A stretch of DNA of 64,000 nucleotides from Motiliproteus sp965230185 (GCA_965230185.1 OZ245995.1:3038001-3102000), one strand, 5' to 3'; shown: positions 52,831-61,330, numbered from the stretch's first letter. Notes: generated by a model not told the origin, from the letters alone. Program-made: numbers and translations.

Positions 52831-53295
52831 ATGAACCGAGCCGCCCGCAAGACCGACCCGAAACCGATCGACTACAGCATCCTGCCGGAACTGCTGGGCT
52901 ACCAGTTGCGACTCAGCCAGATCGCGGTTTTCCGGGATTTTGCCGACAGCGCCGGCGACAGCCGGATCAGCCCCAGTCTGTTCGGGGTGCTGGTGATTCT
53001 CGACGCCAACCCCGGCCTCAAACAGACGGAACTGGCCGAAGCGGTGCGACTGGACCGCTCAACCGTGGTCTCGGTGATCGATAAGCTGGAACGTCAGCAG
53101 CTGGTGCAGCGCAAACGGGTGGAAGGCGACCGGCGCACCAATGCACTGGCACTGACGGCCGAAGGACAGGCGTTGCTGAAACAGCTGCTGCCGCGAATCA
53201 GGGAACACGACCAGCGTATCAGTCAGGAGCTGAGCGGTGACGAACGGGAAACACTGATCCGACTGCTGGCGAAGGTGCTTCCCGACAGCCGCTGA
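52831..53295 (+). CDS. MarR-family transcriptional regulator
   Basis: 154 residues. The winged HTH (about 45-120) carries PGLKQTELAEAVRLDRSTVVSVIDKLERQQLVQRKRVEGDRRTNALALTAEGQAL, with the DRR wing turn. MarR proteins are dimeric repressors often released by aromatic acids or their CoA esters. It lies between the ligase and the convergent acyl-CoA-synthetase-like gene. Candidate targets are its own promoter and the inverted repeat at 55843-55868 upstream of the aldehyde oxidoreductase. Confidence 0.9.
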   Translation: MNRAARKTDPKPIDYSILPELLGYQLRLSQIAVFRDFADSAGDSRISPSLFGVLVILDANPGLKQTELAEAVRLDRSTVVSVIDKLERQQLVQRKRVEGDRRTNALALTAEGQALLKQLLPRIREHDQRISQELSGDERETLIRLLAKVLPDSR

Positions 53296-53345
53296 TTTAT
53301 TCAGGTTTTACAGAGTTTCGAGTTTTCGGACGTTTCCGAATCGAC

Positions 53346-53380
53346 AAAAAAGTCAGCCGCTGCCTTTCGACAGCGGCTGA
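53346..53380 (-). terminator. Rho-independent terminator of the acyl-CoA-synthetase-like gene
   Basis: TCAGCCGCTG (53353-53362) and CAGCGGCTGA (53371-53380) form a perfect 10-bp stem. On the minus strand it is followed by a run of six T residues (53351-53346). It lies 27 bases past the stop codon of the minus-strand gene and may also serve the MarR gene from the other side. Confidence 0.85.
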
Positions 53381-53407
53381 TTCGTTGAGGCCAGAGGCGG
53401 CCCGTAA

Positions 53408-55531
53408 TCAGCGCTGCTGGCGCAGCTGCTCCCCGCGCAGACGAGCTTCGGTATAACGTGCCAGTGCCCGCGTACCCCGTTCACAGGATCGATAGATACA
53501 GACGCCGGCGTCCTTGAGCTTCTCGACCATCGGATCGTACAGCGGGCCGCCATCGACTATACCAATGATCGGCTTATCGCGGCTTGCCACCAGCTCCGGC
53601 AGCGTCTGAACGATACTCTCTTCACTGTTGATATCGAAACCGGGCCGACTGCATTGCTCCAGCGCCCGCATCATCGGCGAGGCCGGATCCAGCCCCACCA
53701 CCACCGCATCGACGTTATCGGCATCGATAAAGGCACGGGTACAGAGCAGATGAGCTTCGTCATCGGCGCCGGGGTTGATATCCATGGGATTTCTCACCTC
53801 CATCAGCGCATCCAGCCGTTTGGCGGCCAGGATCTGGGTCAGCTCCCGGGCGGTCTCTTCCCCTACGGCCGAAACCTGCAGAGAAGAGTTTTCGGCACCG
53901 ATACTGTCGGCCATACCCACCGTTTCGAAGCCGGCACCACTGACACCCGCCACCCGATTGCCGCCGATCCGCTTGTCGTGAAGGCAACTGGCCATATAGA
54001 ACAGGTCGTCAAATTCACTGAAGTCCCGGGCCACGATCGCCCCGGCCTGCTCAAGCACCGTTTTGCAGAGCCCGTAATCACCGGCGACGGAGGCGGTGTG
54101 GCCCAGCGCCGACGCCTGGCCCGGCTCGGTGCGGCCGGCCTTATAGACCACCACCTGCTTCCCTTTCAGCACTGCTTCACGCACCGCGGCGGCAAAGGCC
54201 AGGCCGTCCAGTTCGGTAAAGCCTTCGATATAGACGCCGATGGTGTCGATGCGATCATTGTCCACGTAGTAGCGGAGCATATCGCCGTGACTGATATCGG
54301 TCTGATTACCCAGCGCCGTCATATAGGCCGGATCCAGCCAGGGGTTTCTGCCCAGCCGGGTCACCATAAAGGCGCCACTCTGACTGATCAGGGCGCAGTG
54401 GCGCTGCTGTTTTTTCTGTGGTTTGGGAAGCCGTTCCAGCGGAATAAACCAGGAATCGTAGCCACCCGGGTGGGATACCACCCCCAGACAGTTGCCACCC
54501 AGGAAGACCGGACCGCCCTGCTCCCGCCGATGGGCATCATTGATCCGCCGGGCCATGGCCGCCGCCGGCTCGCGACTGGCTTCGGTTTCGCCCAGCCCGC
54601 CGGGGACCAGCATCACCGACTCGGCAGCATCCTCGGCGATAATCTCATCCACCAGATCAAACACCGCTTCGGCGCCGACCGCGACGATAAACAGATCCAG
54701 TTTATGGTCCAGCTGCTGCAGGCTTTCTGCACAGCGGACACCGTCGATCTCGGTTTCACCGGGACGGATAATGGTCATCTGCTGCGGATCATAGCCACTG
54801 CCCAGCAGGTTTTTCAGAATGATCCGCCCGAAGTTCATCTTGCTGGCCGAGACGCCGATGATGCCGATGGAACGAGGATGCAGCAGGCGATCGATTCTGG
54901 CGATCGGTCTGGACGCCGGCACCGCTTTCGGTTCCGAAAACCGGCATACACCGTCCAGCGGCAGCATCAGCTCATCCATAAACAGGAACGGATTGATCAC
55001 CAGCCGTTCGATGACCCGGGGTGCTTCCCGACTTGTCGGCGAAAAGTAGTTGGCAAGCTCGATAAAGGTGCCGAAACAGCTCAGCAGCTGCTGGTCCGAG
55101 ACCAGTGCTTTCTGGCCGCTGCCGGCCTGACCGGACAATTGCTTATAGCAGAAACTGCGTCGAAACAGTTCGAAAAACGCCTCGGCGTCCACCAGTGCGG
55201 TGGCGGCGGATACCGATGCCTGGCCCGGGCCGAAACTGTCTTCACAGATCTCCAGACTGTCACCACCGACCCCGGCCGAGATCACCATCCCGAACTCCCG
55301 GGTATTGCGGATCTCAACGAATAACGCGCTGCCCGGTGCCGTGGCCGGACGGTTAACAATCCGGGTCAGCGGTTCCGCGCCCAGCACGGTCAGCAACTGC
55401 GACAGTTCATCACTGGAGAGCTCAGTGCGCTGGTCTGCCGCCGCTTCGGCAAACAGTGACGTTACAGCTTCAAAGTCCACGGACAGGGGCTGGCCGCTGT
55501 TCGCTTTGTTGTTATTTTTCATGGTCAGCAT
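53408..55531 (-). CDS. ADP-forming acyl-CoA-synthetase-like protein lacking the ATP-binding half
   Basis: 707 residues. The CoA-binding domain starts at about 228 (RLLHPRSIGIIGVSASKMNFGRIILKNLL). It is followed by succinyl-CoA-ligase-like regions with ISQSGAFM and LGHTASVAGDYGLCKT, where the His may be the phosphohistidine. The N-terminal 220 residues resemble the C-terminal part of an ATP-grasp domain (VEIRNTREFGMVISAGVGGDSLEICEDSFG ... VIERLVINPFLFM). I see no sequence like the ATP-binding first half of that domain. It may need a separate ATP-grasp subunit, act as a CoA-transferase-like enzyme, or be regulatory. Start ATG 55531 or Met4. Confidence 0.7.
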   Translation of the reverse strand: MLTMKNNNKANSGQPLSVDFEAVTSLFAEAAADQRTELSSDELSQLLTVLGAEPLTRIVNRPATAPGSALFVEIRNTREFGMVISAGVGGDSLEICEDSFGPGQASVSAATALVDAEAFFELFRRSFCYKQLSGQAGSGQKALVSDQQLLSCFGTFIELANYFSPTSREAPRVIERLVINPFLFMDELMLPLDGVCRFSEPKAVPASRPIARIDRLLHPRSIGIIGVSASKMNFGRIILKNLLGSGYDPQQMTIIRPGETEIDGVRCAESLQQLDHKLDLFIVAVGAEAVFDLVDEIIAEDAAESVMLVPGGLGETEASREPAAAMARRINDAHRREQGGPVFLGGNCLGVVSHPGGYDSWFIPLERLPKPQKKQQRHCALISQSGAFMVTRLGRNPWLDPAYMTALGNQTDISHGDMLRYYVDNDRIDTIGVYIEGFTELDGLAFAAAVREAVLKGKQVVVYKAGRTEPGQASALGHTASVAGDYGLCKTVLEQAGAIVARDFSEFDDLFYMASCLHDKRIGGNRVAGVSGAGFETVGMADSIGAENSSLQVSAVGEETARELTQILAAKRLDALMEVRNPMDINPGADDEAHLLCTRAFIDADNVDAVVVGLDPASPMMRALEQCSRPGFDINSEESIVQTLPELVASRDKPIIGIVDGGPLYDPMVEKLKDAGVCIYRSCERGTRALARYTEARLRGEQLRQQR

Positions 55532-55631
55532 TCCGATCTAAGGTTCGTTAGCAGGAGTCTGTTCTGCGTTCAGTACAGCGTACTCAGGCGACTATGGCGC
55601 TCAGGGGCCGTATCGAGCCCGCCAGCAACCA

Positions 55632-55640
55632 AGCACTATA
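55632..55640 (+). promoter_or_regulatory. Motif site 4 (AGCACTATA)
   Basis: Context CAAGCACTATACTGCATATC. The second arm TGCAT makes this one of the two best palindromes (AGCA N6 TGCAT). Confidence 0.5.
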
Positions 55641-55665
55641 CTGCATATCCACACGTACTGTTTTT

Positions 55666-55674
55666 TATAGTGCA
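55666..55674 (-). promoter_or_regulatory. Motif site 5 (TGCACTATA)
   Basis: On the minus strand it reads GGGATGCACTATAAAAAACA. It faces the synthetase-like gene, whose start is 135 bases away. Confidence 0.55.
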
Positions 55675-55842
55675 TCCCTGGTCAGTCCGATATCAATCAC
55701 TCCCGCAACCAACAGTTCCGACTGACGGAATCAGATGCAAGCTCAGAACGCCACCTCCAACGCTATATATTTCGGCGGATTCAGGCCTACAACCAGTATC
55801 TGTAGCAGGCAATCCGTCCGGTGTCTGACCAACAGTGCTTTT

Positions 55843-55868
55843 CAAATAGTTTGATATCCAACTATTTG
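55843..55868. promoter_or_regulatory. 9-bp inverted repeat, possible MarR operator
   Basis: CAAATAGTT (55843-55851) is exactly inverted at AACTATTTG (55860-55868) with 8 bases between, 61 bases before the aldehyde oxidoreductase start. The size and AT content are typical of MarR-type operators. The right arm resembles sequences upstream of the MarR gene. Confidence 0.5.
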
Positions 55869-55928
55869 TTGATATAGTCGATACAAAGAAGAACTATATT
55901 ACACACCTGCAAAATCTGAGAGACAGCT

Positions 55929-58253
55929 ATGGATATCAGGAAACGGGTCGAGCGGCTGCTGGACCGGATGCATGACACCCCCCGCTACCCGACTCAGGGC
56001 GCCGTGCTCTTTGTCGATCTGGAACGACGCAGCCACCGGCGCGGTTATCTGCCCACAGATGTCGTCTCCACTTTTCTGGCCGGGCGCGGCGGCAACATGT
56101 TCCTGCTCTACAACCTGCTGCAGGAAGATAAGCCGGCACTGGATTCGGAGATCCCACTGATCTTCGGTACCGGCATTCTGACCAGCAACATGCCCGCCGG
56201 TACCCGGGGCAACGTCACCAGCCGCTCTCCGGAAAGCGATGCGATTCTCGACAGTAACGCCGGCGACTATTTCCCCACCTTCCTGAAGCGAAACGGTTAT
56301 GATCACCTGGTGGTCTACGGCCGCAATCCCCAGTGGACTCTGCTCAGCATCCGGGGCGAGGCGGTGGAATTCCTCGACGCCAGCCCCTACCTCGGGATGG
56401 ATAATCTGGAACTGACCGCCTCCATCGAACGGGATTTCCAGTGCACCGAACAGAAAGATATGGCGATGGCCCGCATCAGCTCCGCCGGCGAGAACGGCGT
56501 GCTCTGCAGCGGCATCATGGGCGGCCGGAAAGCGATCTGGGCCCGGGGCGGCGCCGGCGCCAAAATGGGCTCCCTGAATCTGAAGGCGATCATGATCAGC
56601 GGCAAGCTGCCCACCACCGACCTGAGCCGGGAGTACAAGCTCTACAACAAGGAGATCGGCAAGAAGATTCTCGGCACCAGTGTGATTCAGAATGCTCTGA
56701 AGACGGTCGGCACCCCCTTCCTTTATAAACCCAGCCGGGTGCTGGGCGCCATGGGCACCAAAAACAATCAGGAAACCACCTGGCACGATACCCTCGACGC
56801 CGACAACTTCGATCCCTACCGGCCCGGCATGAGCCGCTGCTTCCAGTGCCCGGTGCGCTGCCGGGCCGACAACGATATGCTGCCGGATGGCAAGGGTGGC
56901 TGGGGCGCCAGTGCCCTCAAAGGCATCGCCGGCAACGCCAGTTACGACCGCCAGCAGAGTGACCTGGAACACCAGAAAGAGCGCACCTACAACGGTATCA
57001 ACGACGACGGCGTCTTCGATCAGTACGACAAAGGCGAAGGTCCGGAATACATCATCGTCGGCAAGTTCGGCCCTAATATCGGCATCAGCAGTCCCGAACA
57101 GGTGTTGCGGCTGAACAACATCATTAACGATCTGGCGCTGGATGCCTCCAGTACCGGGGCCGCTCTTGGCTGGGCAATGGAGCTGTATCAGCGCGGGATT
57201 ATCGATCAGAACAGCACCGGCGGTCTGGACCTCAGCTGGGGCAACTATCCGGTGGTGGAGCAACTGCTGTTTATGACCGCCCGCCGGGAGGGCTTTGGCA
57301 ATGTGATCGCCGATTCGGCCCGGGCGGTAGAGCGGGGCCATTATCCCGAAGAGGCGCTGAAGTACCGGATGGCCGTCAAGGGTCTGTTCCAGTCCGACCC
57401 CCATGATTCCCGCATTCTCAAGGCCTTCGCCCTGGGACTGGCCGTAGCCACCCGCGGCATGGACCACCTGCGCAACCGGGTGACTCTGGAGATTAACGCC
57501 CGGATCAACGACAACGCCGAGTTCAAGACCAGCCTCTACGGCGGCGTGGTAGCACCGGAACCCAACAGTTACGAAGGCAAGGAATTTGCGGTCAGACGTT
57601 GTGAGAACACCTATGCCGTCGGCGATTCCATCGGCATGTGTCGCTTCAATACCCGTCTGTTTAACTCACCGTCGCTGCCGGATCTCGGTGACTTCGCCAC
57701 TCAGCTGAACGAGATGACAGGCCTGAATTTTGATCGTGACTCGCTGGACGAATGCGGCCGCAATATTACCGGTCTCGAGCGCATGCTCAACTTCCGCCTC
57801 GGTCTGCGAGCCGAGGATGACACCCTGCCCCGGCGCTGGTTCGAGGAGCCGATCACCGTCGGTCCGTTCAGCGGAGAAAAGATCGATCGCGAGCAGTTTG
57901 AAGCGCTGAAGGGACGCTTCTACAGCCTTACTGGCCTCAACACCGAAGGCACGCCGGCGCTGGACTGGCACCAGCAGCTGTCGTCTGTCACCACCGGTTA
58001 CTCGGTTCGGGTAACCCTGCCGGAACAGCTGCCGGGAGCACCGGAAAGTGCGATCATCATCGACGAACCGGTGAGCAATGTCGTAGAGCTGCGTCAGGCC
58101 CTGCAACGTAAACTGCCGGAAGCAAGCGCACAACTCAGCAACGAGACCATCAACATCGCCGTCAATGGCGATATGGTACTGTCCGGCGAGCAGAAGACCC
58201 CGGTCCCCAATGGTAGTGACGTAACCCTGGTACCAATTATCTCCGGAGGCTGA
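55929..58253 (+). CDS. aor: Tungsten-dependent aldehyde:ferredoxin oxidoreductase with fused MoaD/ThiS-like tail
   Basis: 774 residues, longer than the usual AOR of about 600-620. The N-terminal tungstopterin domain is followed by the 4Fe-4S ligands CFQCPVRC (Cys304, 307, 311) and GDSIGMC (Cys571). From about residue 690 to the end, the sequence has beta-grasp features and ends in IISGG, the C-terminal Gly-Gly of MoaD/ThiS sulfur carriers. AOR oxidises aldehydes to acids with ferredoxin reduction. The neighbouring tungstate transporter and MoeA supply its cofactor. In phenylalanine-degrading bacteria AOR acts on phenylacetaldehyde; here that substrate is inferred from the pad/paaK context. 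No AorA or AorC partner is adjacent. Confidence 0.88.
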   Translation: MDIRKRVERLLDRMHDTPRYPTQGAVLFVDLERRSHRRGYLPTDVVSTFLAGRGGNMFLLYNLLQEDKPALDSEIPLIFGTGILTSNMPAGTRGNVTSRSPESDAILDSNAGDYFPTFLKRNGYDHLVVYGRNPQWTLLSIRGEAVEFLDASPYLGMDNLELTASIERDFQCTEQKDMAMARISSAGENGVLCSGIMGGRKAIWARGGAGAKMGSLNLKAIMISGKLPTTDLSREYKLYNKEIGKKILGTSVIQNALKTVGTPFLYKPSRVLGAMGTKNNQETTWHDTLDADNFDPYRPGMSRCFQCPVRCRADNDMLPDGKGGWGASALKGIAGNASYDRQQSDLEHQKERTYNGINDDGVFDQYDKGEGPEYIIVGKFGPNIGISSPEQVLRLNNIINDLALDASSTGAALGWAMELYQRGIIDQNSTGGLDLSWGNYPVVEQLLFMTARREGFGNVIADSARAVERGHYPEEALKYRMAVKGLFQSDPHDSRILKAFALGLAVATRGMDHLRNRVTLEINARINDNAEFKTSLYGGVVAPEPNSYEGKEFAVRRCENTYAVGDSIGMCRFNTRLFNSPSLPDLGDFATQLNEMTGLNFDRDSLDECGRNITGLERMLNFRLGLRAEDDTLPRRWFEEPITVGPFSGEKIDREQFEALKGRFYSLTGLNTEGTPALDWHQQLSSVTTGYSVRVTLPEQLPGAPESAIIIDEPVSNVVELRQALQRKLPEASAQLSNETINIAVNGDMVLSGEQKTPVPNGSDVTLVPIISGG

Positions 58254-58318
58254 CCGAAGACCCGGCGATGACGGGTCGTTGTCGGGAAATTACGAATACC
58301 GTAATAAAAACACAAAGA

Positions 58319-58327
58319 TGCACTATA
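58319..58327 (+). promoter_or_regulatory. Motif site 6 (TGCACTATA)
   Basis: Context AAGATGCACTATAACAACAT, in the 172-base gap between the aldehyde oxidoreductase and the hemerythrin gene, 107 bases before the latter's start. Confidence 0.55.
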
Positions 58328-58391
58328 ACAACATCGAACCCCGTTAACCTGACAGATATCAAGGGAGAGGCCCTGAGCAAGACTCAATATA

Positions 58392-58400
58392 TGCACTATA
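58392..58400 (+). promoter_or_regulatory. Motif site 7 (TGCACTATA)
   Basis: Context ATATGCACTATATTGCATTC, the most complete dyad (ATGCA N6 TGCAT). It ends 25 bases before the hemerythrin start, so a protein bound here would overlap the promoter or transcript start region. Confidence 0.6.
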
Positions 58401-58425
58401 TTGCATTCTAACCTGAGGAGCTGAT

Positions 58426-58869
58426 ATGACTTCGATTATCGATTTTATGACCGACAACCACCGCCAGTGTGACGACTTTTTCGCCGCCGCCGAGGAGGCT
58501 GTGTCACAGTCAGACTGGCAGGAAGCAACCGGTCACTGGCAACAGTTCGCTGAGGAGCTGGAGCAGCATCTGCAAATGGAAGAACTGGTCCTGTTCCCCC
58601 GCTTCGAAGAGGCCACCGGTGCCACCAGTGGCCCGACCAGCATGATGCGCATGGAACATCAGCAGATGCGCAGCCTGGTCCAGCAGATGGGAGCCGCGCT
58701 GACGGCGGAGGACGAGGAAGAGTTTCTGGGTCTCTCGGAAACCCTCATGGTGCTGATGCAACAGCATAATATGAAGGAGGAGCAGGTACTCTACCCGATG
58801 GCGGATCAGACCCTGGCCGCTGACGGCTCGGTGATCGAATCCATGCAGGCACTCCGTGGCCGCTCATGA
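58426..58869 (+). CDS. Hemerythrin-domain protein
   Basis: A 147-residue four-helix bundle. Metal ligands follow the hemerythrin pattern: His12 (NHRQCDDFF), His48 and Glu52 (HLQMEELVLFP), His78 (HQQM), His114 and Glu118 (HNMKEEQVLYP). It probably binds di-iron and oxygen or nitric oxide in the cytoplasm. It is first in an operon with a DUF2249 gene (4-base overlap), a membrane protein and the Tup transporter. Its relation to tungsten metabolism is not known; protection of oxygen-sensitive tungsten enzymes would fit but is conjecture. Confidence 0.88.
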   Translation: MTSIIDFMTDNHRQCDDFFAAAEEAVSQSDWQEATGHWQQFAEELEQHLQMEELVLFPRFEEATGATSGPTSMMRMEHQQMRSLVQQMGAALTAEDEEEFLGLSETLMVLMQQHNMKEEQVLYPMADQTLAADGSVIESMQALRGRS

Positions 58870-59171
58870 CCGAACCGGCTCCCTTTCCGGGTATCGAACT
58901 GGATGTCCGGGAGCTGGAAGCTCCCGAACCCATGCAGCAGATCTTCGCGGAGCTACACCGGCAGGGAGCCGACAGCTGCATCCGGGTCAGGCATCGCCGG
59001 GAGCCCGTTCCCCTGTATGCCCTGCTGGACGAAGCAGGCTACGGCCATCACTGTCAGCCGCTGGCAGATGGCGACTTTCTGATCTACATCTGGCCGCTGG
59101 CAAACAGCCAGCTGCAGCAACAGTGTCTCCGGAACGCCCGCTATGAAAACAGCCGGACTCTCCTTCGATAA
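58866..59171 (+). CDS. DUF2249-domain protein
   Basis: A 101-residue small protein with the DUF2249 pattern: an ELDVRELEAPEPMQQIFAEL start, then RVRHRREPVPLYALLDEAGYGHHCQPLADGDFLIYIW. The same domain occurs fused to or next to hemerythrins in many denitrifiers. Function unknown; the TusA-like fold has been suggested for the family. It overlaps the hemerythrin gene by 4 bases and the membrane protein gene by 29 bases, so translation is coupled. Confidence 0.8.
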   Translation: MTEPAPFPGIELDVRELEAPEPMQQIFAELHRQGADSCIRVRHRREPVPLYALLDEAGYGHHCQPLADGDFLIYIWPLANSQLQQQCLRNARYENSRTLLR

Positions 59172-60456
59172 CATTCCGCCGCTGGCGGTACCGCTGCGGT
59201 TCTTTCTGACGGCCCCGCTGTTCGGTCTGGCGGCCGGGCTGCTGGTGCTGCTCAGCGATAATCTCTGGGTCAGTCGCTGGCATCCCTCACTGCTCGGCTT
59301 CACCCACCTGCTGACCCTGGGTGTGATGGCCATGGTGATGCTCGGAGCCCTGTTCCAGGTGATGCCGGTGGTCAGCAGCCAGCCGATTCCCGGAGCCCGA
59401 CGCATCGCCCCTGCCGTCCACCTGCTGCTGAGCGCCGGAACGATCATGCTGGTCAGCGGCTTTCTGTCCTCGATGCCCGTACTGCTGGTGATTGCAGCGC
59501 TGGCGGCACTGGCACTGGCATTTCTGAGCTTTCTGCTACCGCTGGCCCGGGCGCTTCTGCTGGCGACTCCCGCCGGGGATTCAGTGTTCAGCATCCGGCT
59601 GGCGGCGGCTTCACTGCTGATCACTCTGGTGCTGGGCGGCCTGCGGGCTCTGTCCTATACCGGCAGCGGCTTCTGGAGTGGCCTGCCCTGGCTGACCAGC
59701 TTTCACGTTGGCTGGGGGTTGGGAGGCTGGATACTGTTGCTGATCCTGGGGGTCAGTTTTCAGGCAATTCCGATGTTCCATGTTGCCCCCGGCTTTCCCC
59801 GCTGGCTGACCCGGGGCCTGACCAGTGCGCTGTTTATCAGCCTGCTGGCCTTCAGCCTGTTGCCTGATGGTTTCCTCACTGTCGCCGCCGCAGTTGTGGC
59901 TGCGCTGCTGAGTATCGGCTATGCCGTTACCGCCTTAAAACTGATTCATCAGCGAAAACGGCGGCTCAGCGACCCTACCATCCATTTCTGGCAGCTGGGC
60001 TTCAGCAGCCTGATTATCAGCGCCCTGTTACTGATCCTGCTGCTGATAACCGACCCCTTCCCCGCCGCCGACCGGCTGACCATTCTGACCGGACTGCTGT
60101 TCGGATACGGTTTCACGGTGTCGGTAATTATGGGTATGCTGCAGAAGATACTGCCGTTTCTGATCTACCTGCACCTGCAGCGGAAATGTCTGACCAGCCC
60201 GGAGGCCTTCGCCCGGCTGCCGAACATGAAGACTCTGATTCCTACCCGACGATCACAGTGGCAGCTGCGGTTCCATATCGCCGCACTCACGCTGCTGATG
60301 ACCAGCCTGGCGCTGCCGGCACTCTGCCCCCTGGCCGGACTACTGATCGTGATCGATTTTGGCTGGCTGTTTTACTGCATGCTCGCCGCCGCCAGCCTGT
60401 ATCGGCACACCCTGAAGCTGGTGGCTGAAGACAACAGACCACAAGCGGTTGGTTAA
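59143..60456 (+). CDS. NnrS-like multi-helix membrane protein
   Basis: 437 residues with about 12 hydrophobic helices. The N-terminal part, HPSLLGFTHLLTLGVMAMVMLGALFQVMPVVS, resembles the His-containing helices of NnrS and heme-copper-oxidase-like proteins (His at about 47 and 55). FHVGWGLGGWILLLILGVSFQAIPMFHVAPG in the second half adds further His. Heme or copper binding is plausible but unproven. Its partners, hemerythrin and DUF2249, are commonly found with NO-related genes. It overlaps the tungstate-binding-protein frame at the 3' end. Confidence 0.7.
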   Translation: MKTAGLSFDNIPPLAVPLRFFLTAPLFGLAAGLLVLLSDNLWVSRWHPSLLGFTHLLTLGVMAMVMLGALFQVMPVVSSQPIPGARRIAPAVHLLLSAGTIMLVSGFLSSMPVLLVIAALAALALAFLSFLLPLARALLLATPAGDSVFSIRLAAASLLITLVLGGLRALSYTGSGFWSGLPWLTSFHVGWGLGGWILLLILGVSFQAIPMFHVAPGFPRWLTRGLTSALFISLLAFSLLPDGFLTVAAAVVAALLSIGYAVTALKLIHQRKRRLSDPTIHFWQLGFSSLIISALLLILLLITDPFPAADRLTILTGLLFGYGFTVSVIMGMLQKILPFLIYLHLQRKCLTSPEAFARLPNMKTLIPTRRSQWQLRFHIAALTLLMTSLALPALCPLAGLLIVIDFGWLFYCMLAAASLYRHTLKLVAEDNRPQAVG

Positions 60457-60526
60457 CCGGGAGCTGGCTGTAACGCCGGCGATCGGTCTGGAACCGAGAC
60501 GCGAAAACGACAGAAAAGGAAAAACC

Positions 60527-61321
60527 ATGTTGCAAAGACTGTTGCTGATTTCTTTTATTTTCGCCCTGCCCGGACTCTGCCAGGCCGACATGCTGCGACT
60601 GGCCACCACCACCAGCACCTACAATTCCGGGCTGCTGGATTACCTGCTACCGGACTTCCAGCAACGTACCGGCACCGAAGTCCAGGTCATCGCCGTGGGT
60701 ACCGGCAAGGCCCTGCGAATGGGTCAGAATGGAGATGTCGACGTGGTACTGGTACATGCCCCTGTCGCCGAACAGCGCTTCGTTCAGAAGGGCTACGGCA
60801 GCGACCGTCTCGGGGTCATGTACAACGACTTTGTTATCGTCGGCCCCGGTTCCGACCCAGCCGGTATTCGTGCACTCACTGAAGTCACCGACGCGCTGGC
60901 CACCATCGCTGAAAAACAGGCACTGTTTGTGTCCCGGGGGGATGATTCCGGCACTCATAAGAAGGAACTCAGTCTCTGGACGGAGCTTGGAACAGTACCG
61001 GAAGGCTCCTGGTATCGGGAAACCGGTCAGGGAATGGGCAAGGTGCTGCAGATCAGCGACGAACTGGGCGCCTACACGCTGGTTGATCGGGGCACCTGGC
61101 TCGCCTGGCGCCATAAACTCAGTCTTGAGCTGATGCTGGCGGGTGATTCCCGGTTGCATAACCCCTATTCGGTCATTCGGATCAATCCCCGACGTTTTGC
61201 CGACCTCAATCACGCGGGCGCCGAGGCTTTCAGTCAGTGGCTGGTGAGCGAACCGGTCCAGCAGCGTATTGCTGCCTTTCAGGTGAACGGTGAAGCACTG
61301 TTCGTACCCGCCGCCAACTGA
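60527..61321 (+). CDS. tupA: Tungstate ABC transporter periplasmic binding protein
   Basis: 264 residues from ATG 60527, chosen because it starts a clear signal peptide (MLQRLLLISFIFALPGLCQA) and follows AAAAGGAAAAACC; the longer frame (60449) would prefix this with 26 non-signal residues. After the cleavage site, the sequence MLRLATTTSTYNSGLLDYLLPDF has the TTTST-SGLL signature of TupA. Tungstate is bound tightly in the periplasm and handed to TupB. Tungstate rather than molybdate is suggested by the TupA type and the AOR gene upstream. Confidence 0.9.
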   Translation: MLQRLLLISFIFALPGLCQADMLRLATTTSTYNSGLLDYLLPDFQQRTGTEVQVIAVGTGKALRMGQNGDVDVVLVHAPVAEQRFVQKGYGSDRLGVMYNDFVIVGPGSDPAGIRALTEVTDALATIAEKQALFVSRGDDSGTHKKELSLWTELGTVPEGSWYRETGQGMGKVLQISDELGAYTLVDRGTWLAWRHKLSLELMLAGDSRLHNPYSVIRINPRRFADLNHAGAEAFSQWLVSEPVQQRIAAFQVNGEALFVPAAN

Positions 61322-61330
61322 GGAAATACC

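Larger units (their letters stand above)
55532..55928. promoter_or_regulatory. Divergent control region of the synthetase-like gene and the aldehyde oxidoreductase
   Basis: No gene is seen. Two copies of the ATGCACTATA motif (55632-55640 and 55666-55674, facing each other) and one perfect inverted repeat (55843-55868) lie here. The first copy continues into TGCATATCC, giving an extended dyad. Confidence 0.5.

Noticed and set aside
55899..57467. Minus-strand open frame of 522 codons within the aldehyde oxidoreductase
   Set aside because: The plus-strand gene has intact AOR motifs. The minus frame has low-complexity composition and no start signal, so it is a composition shadow.
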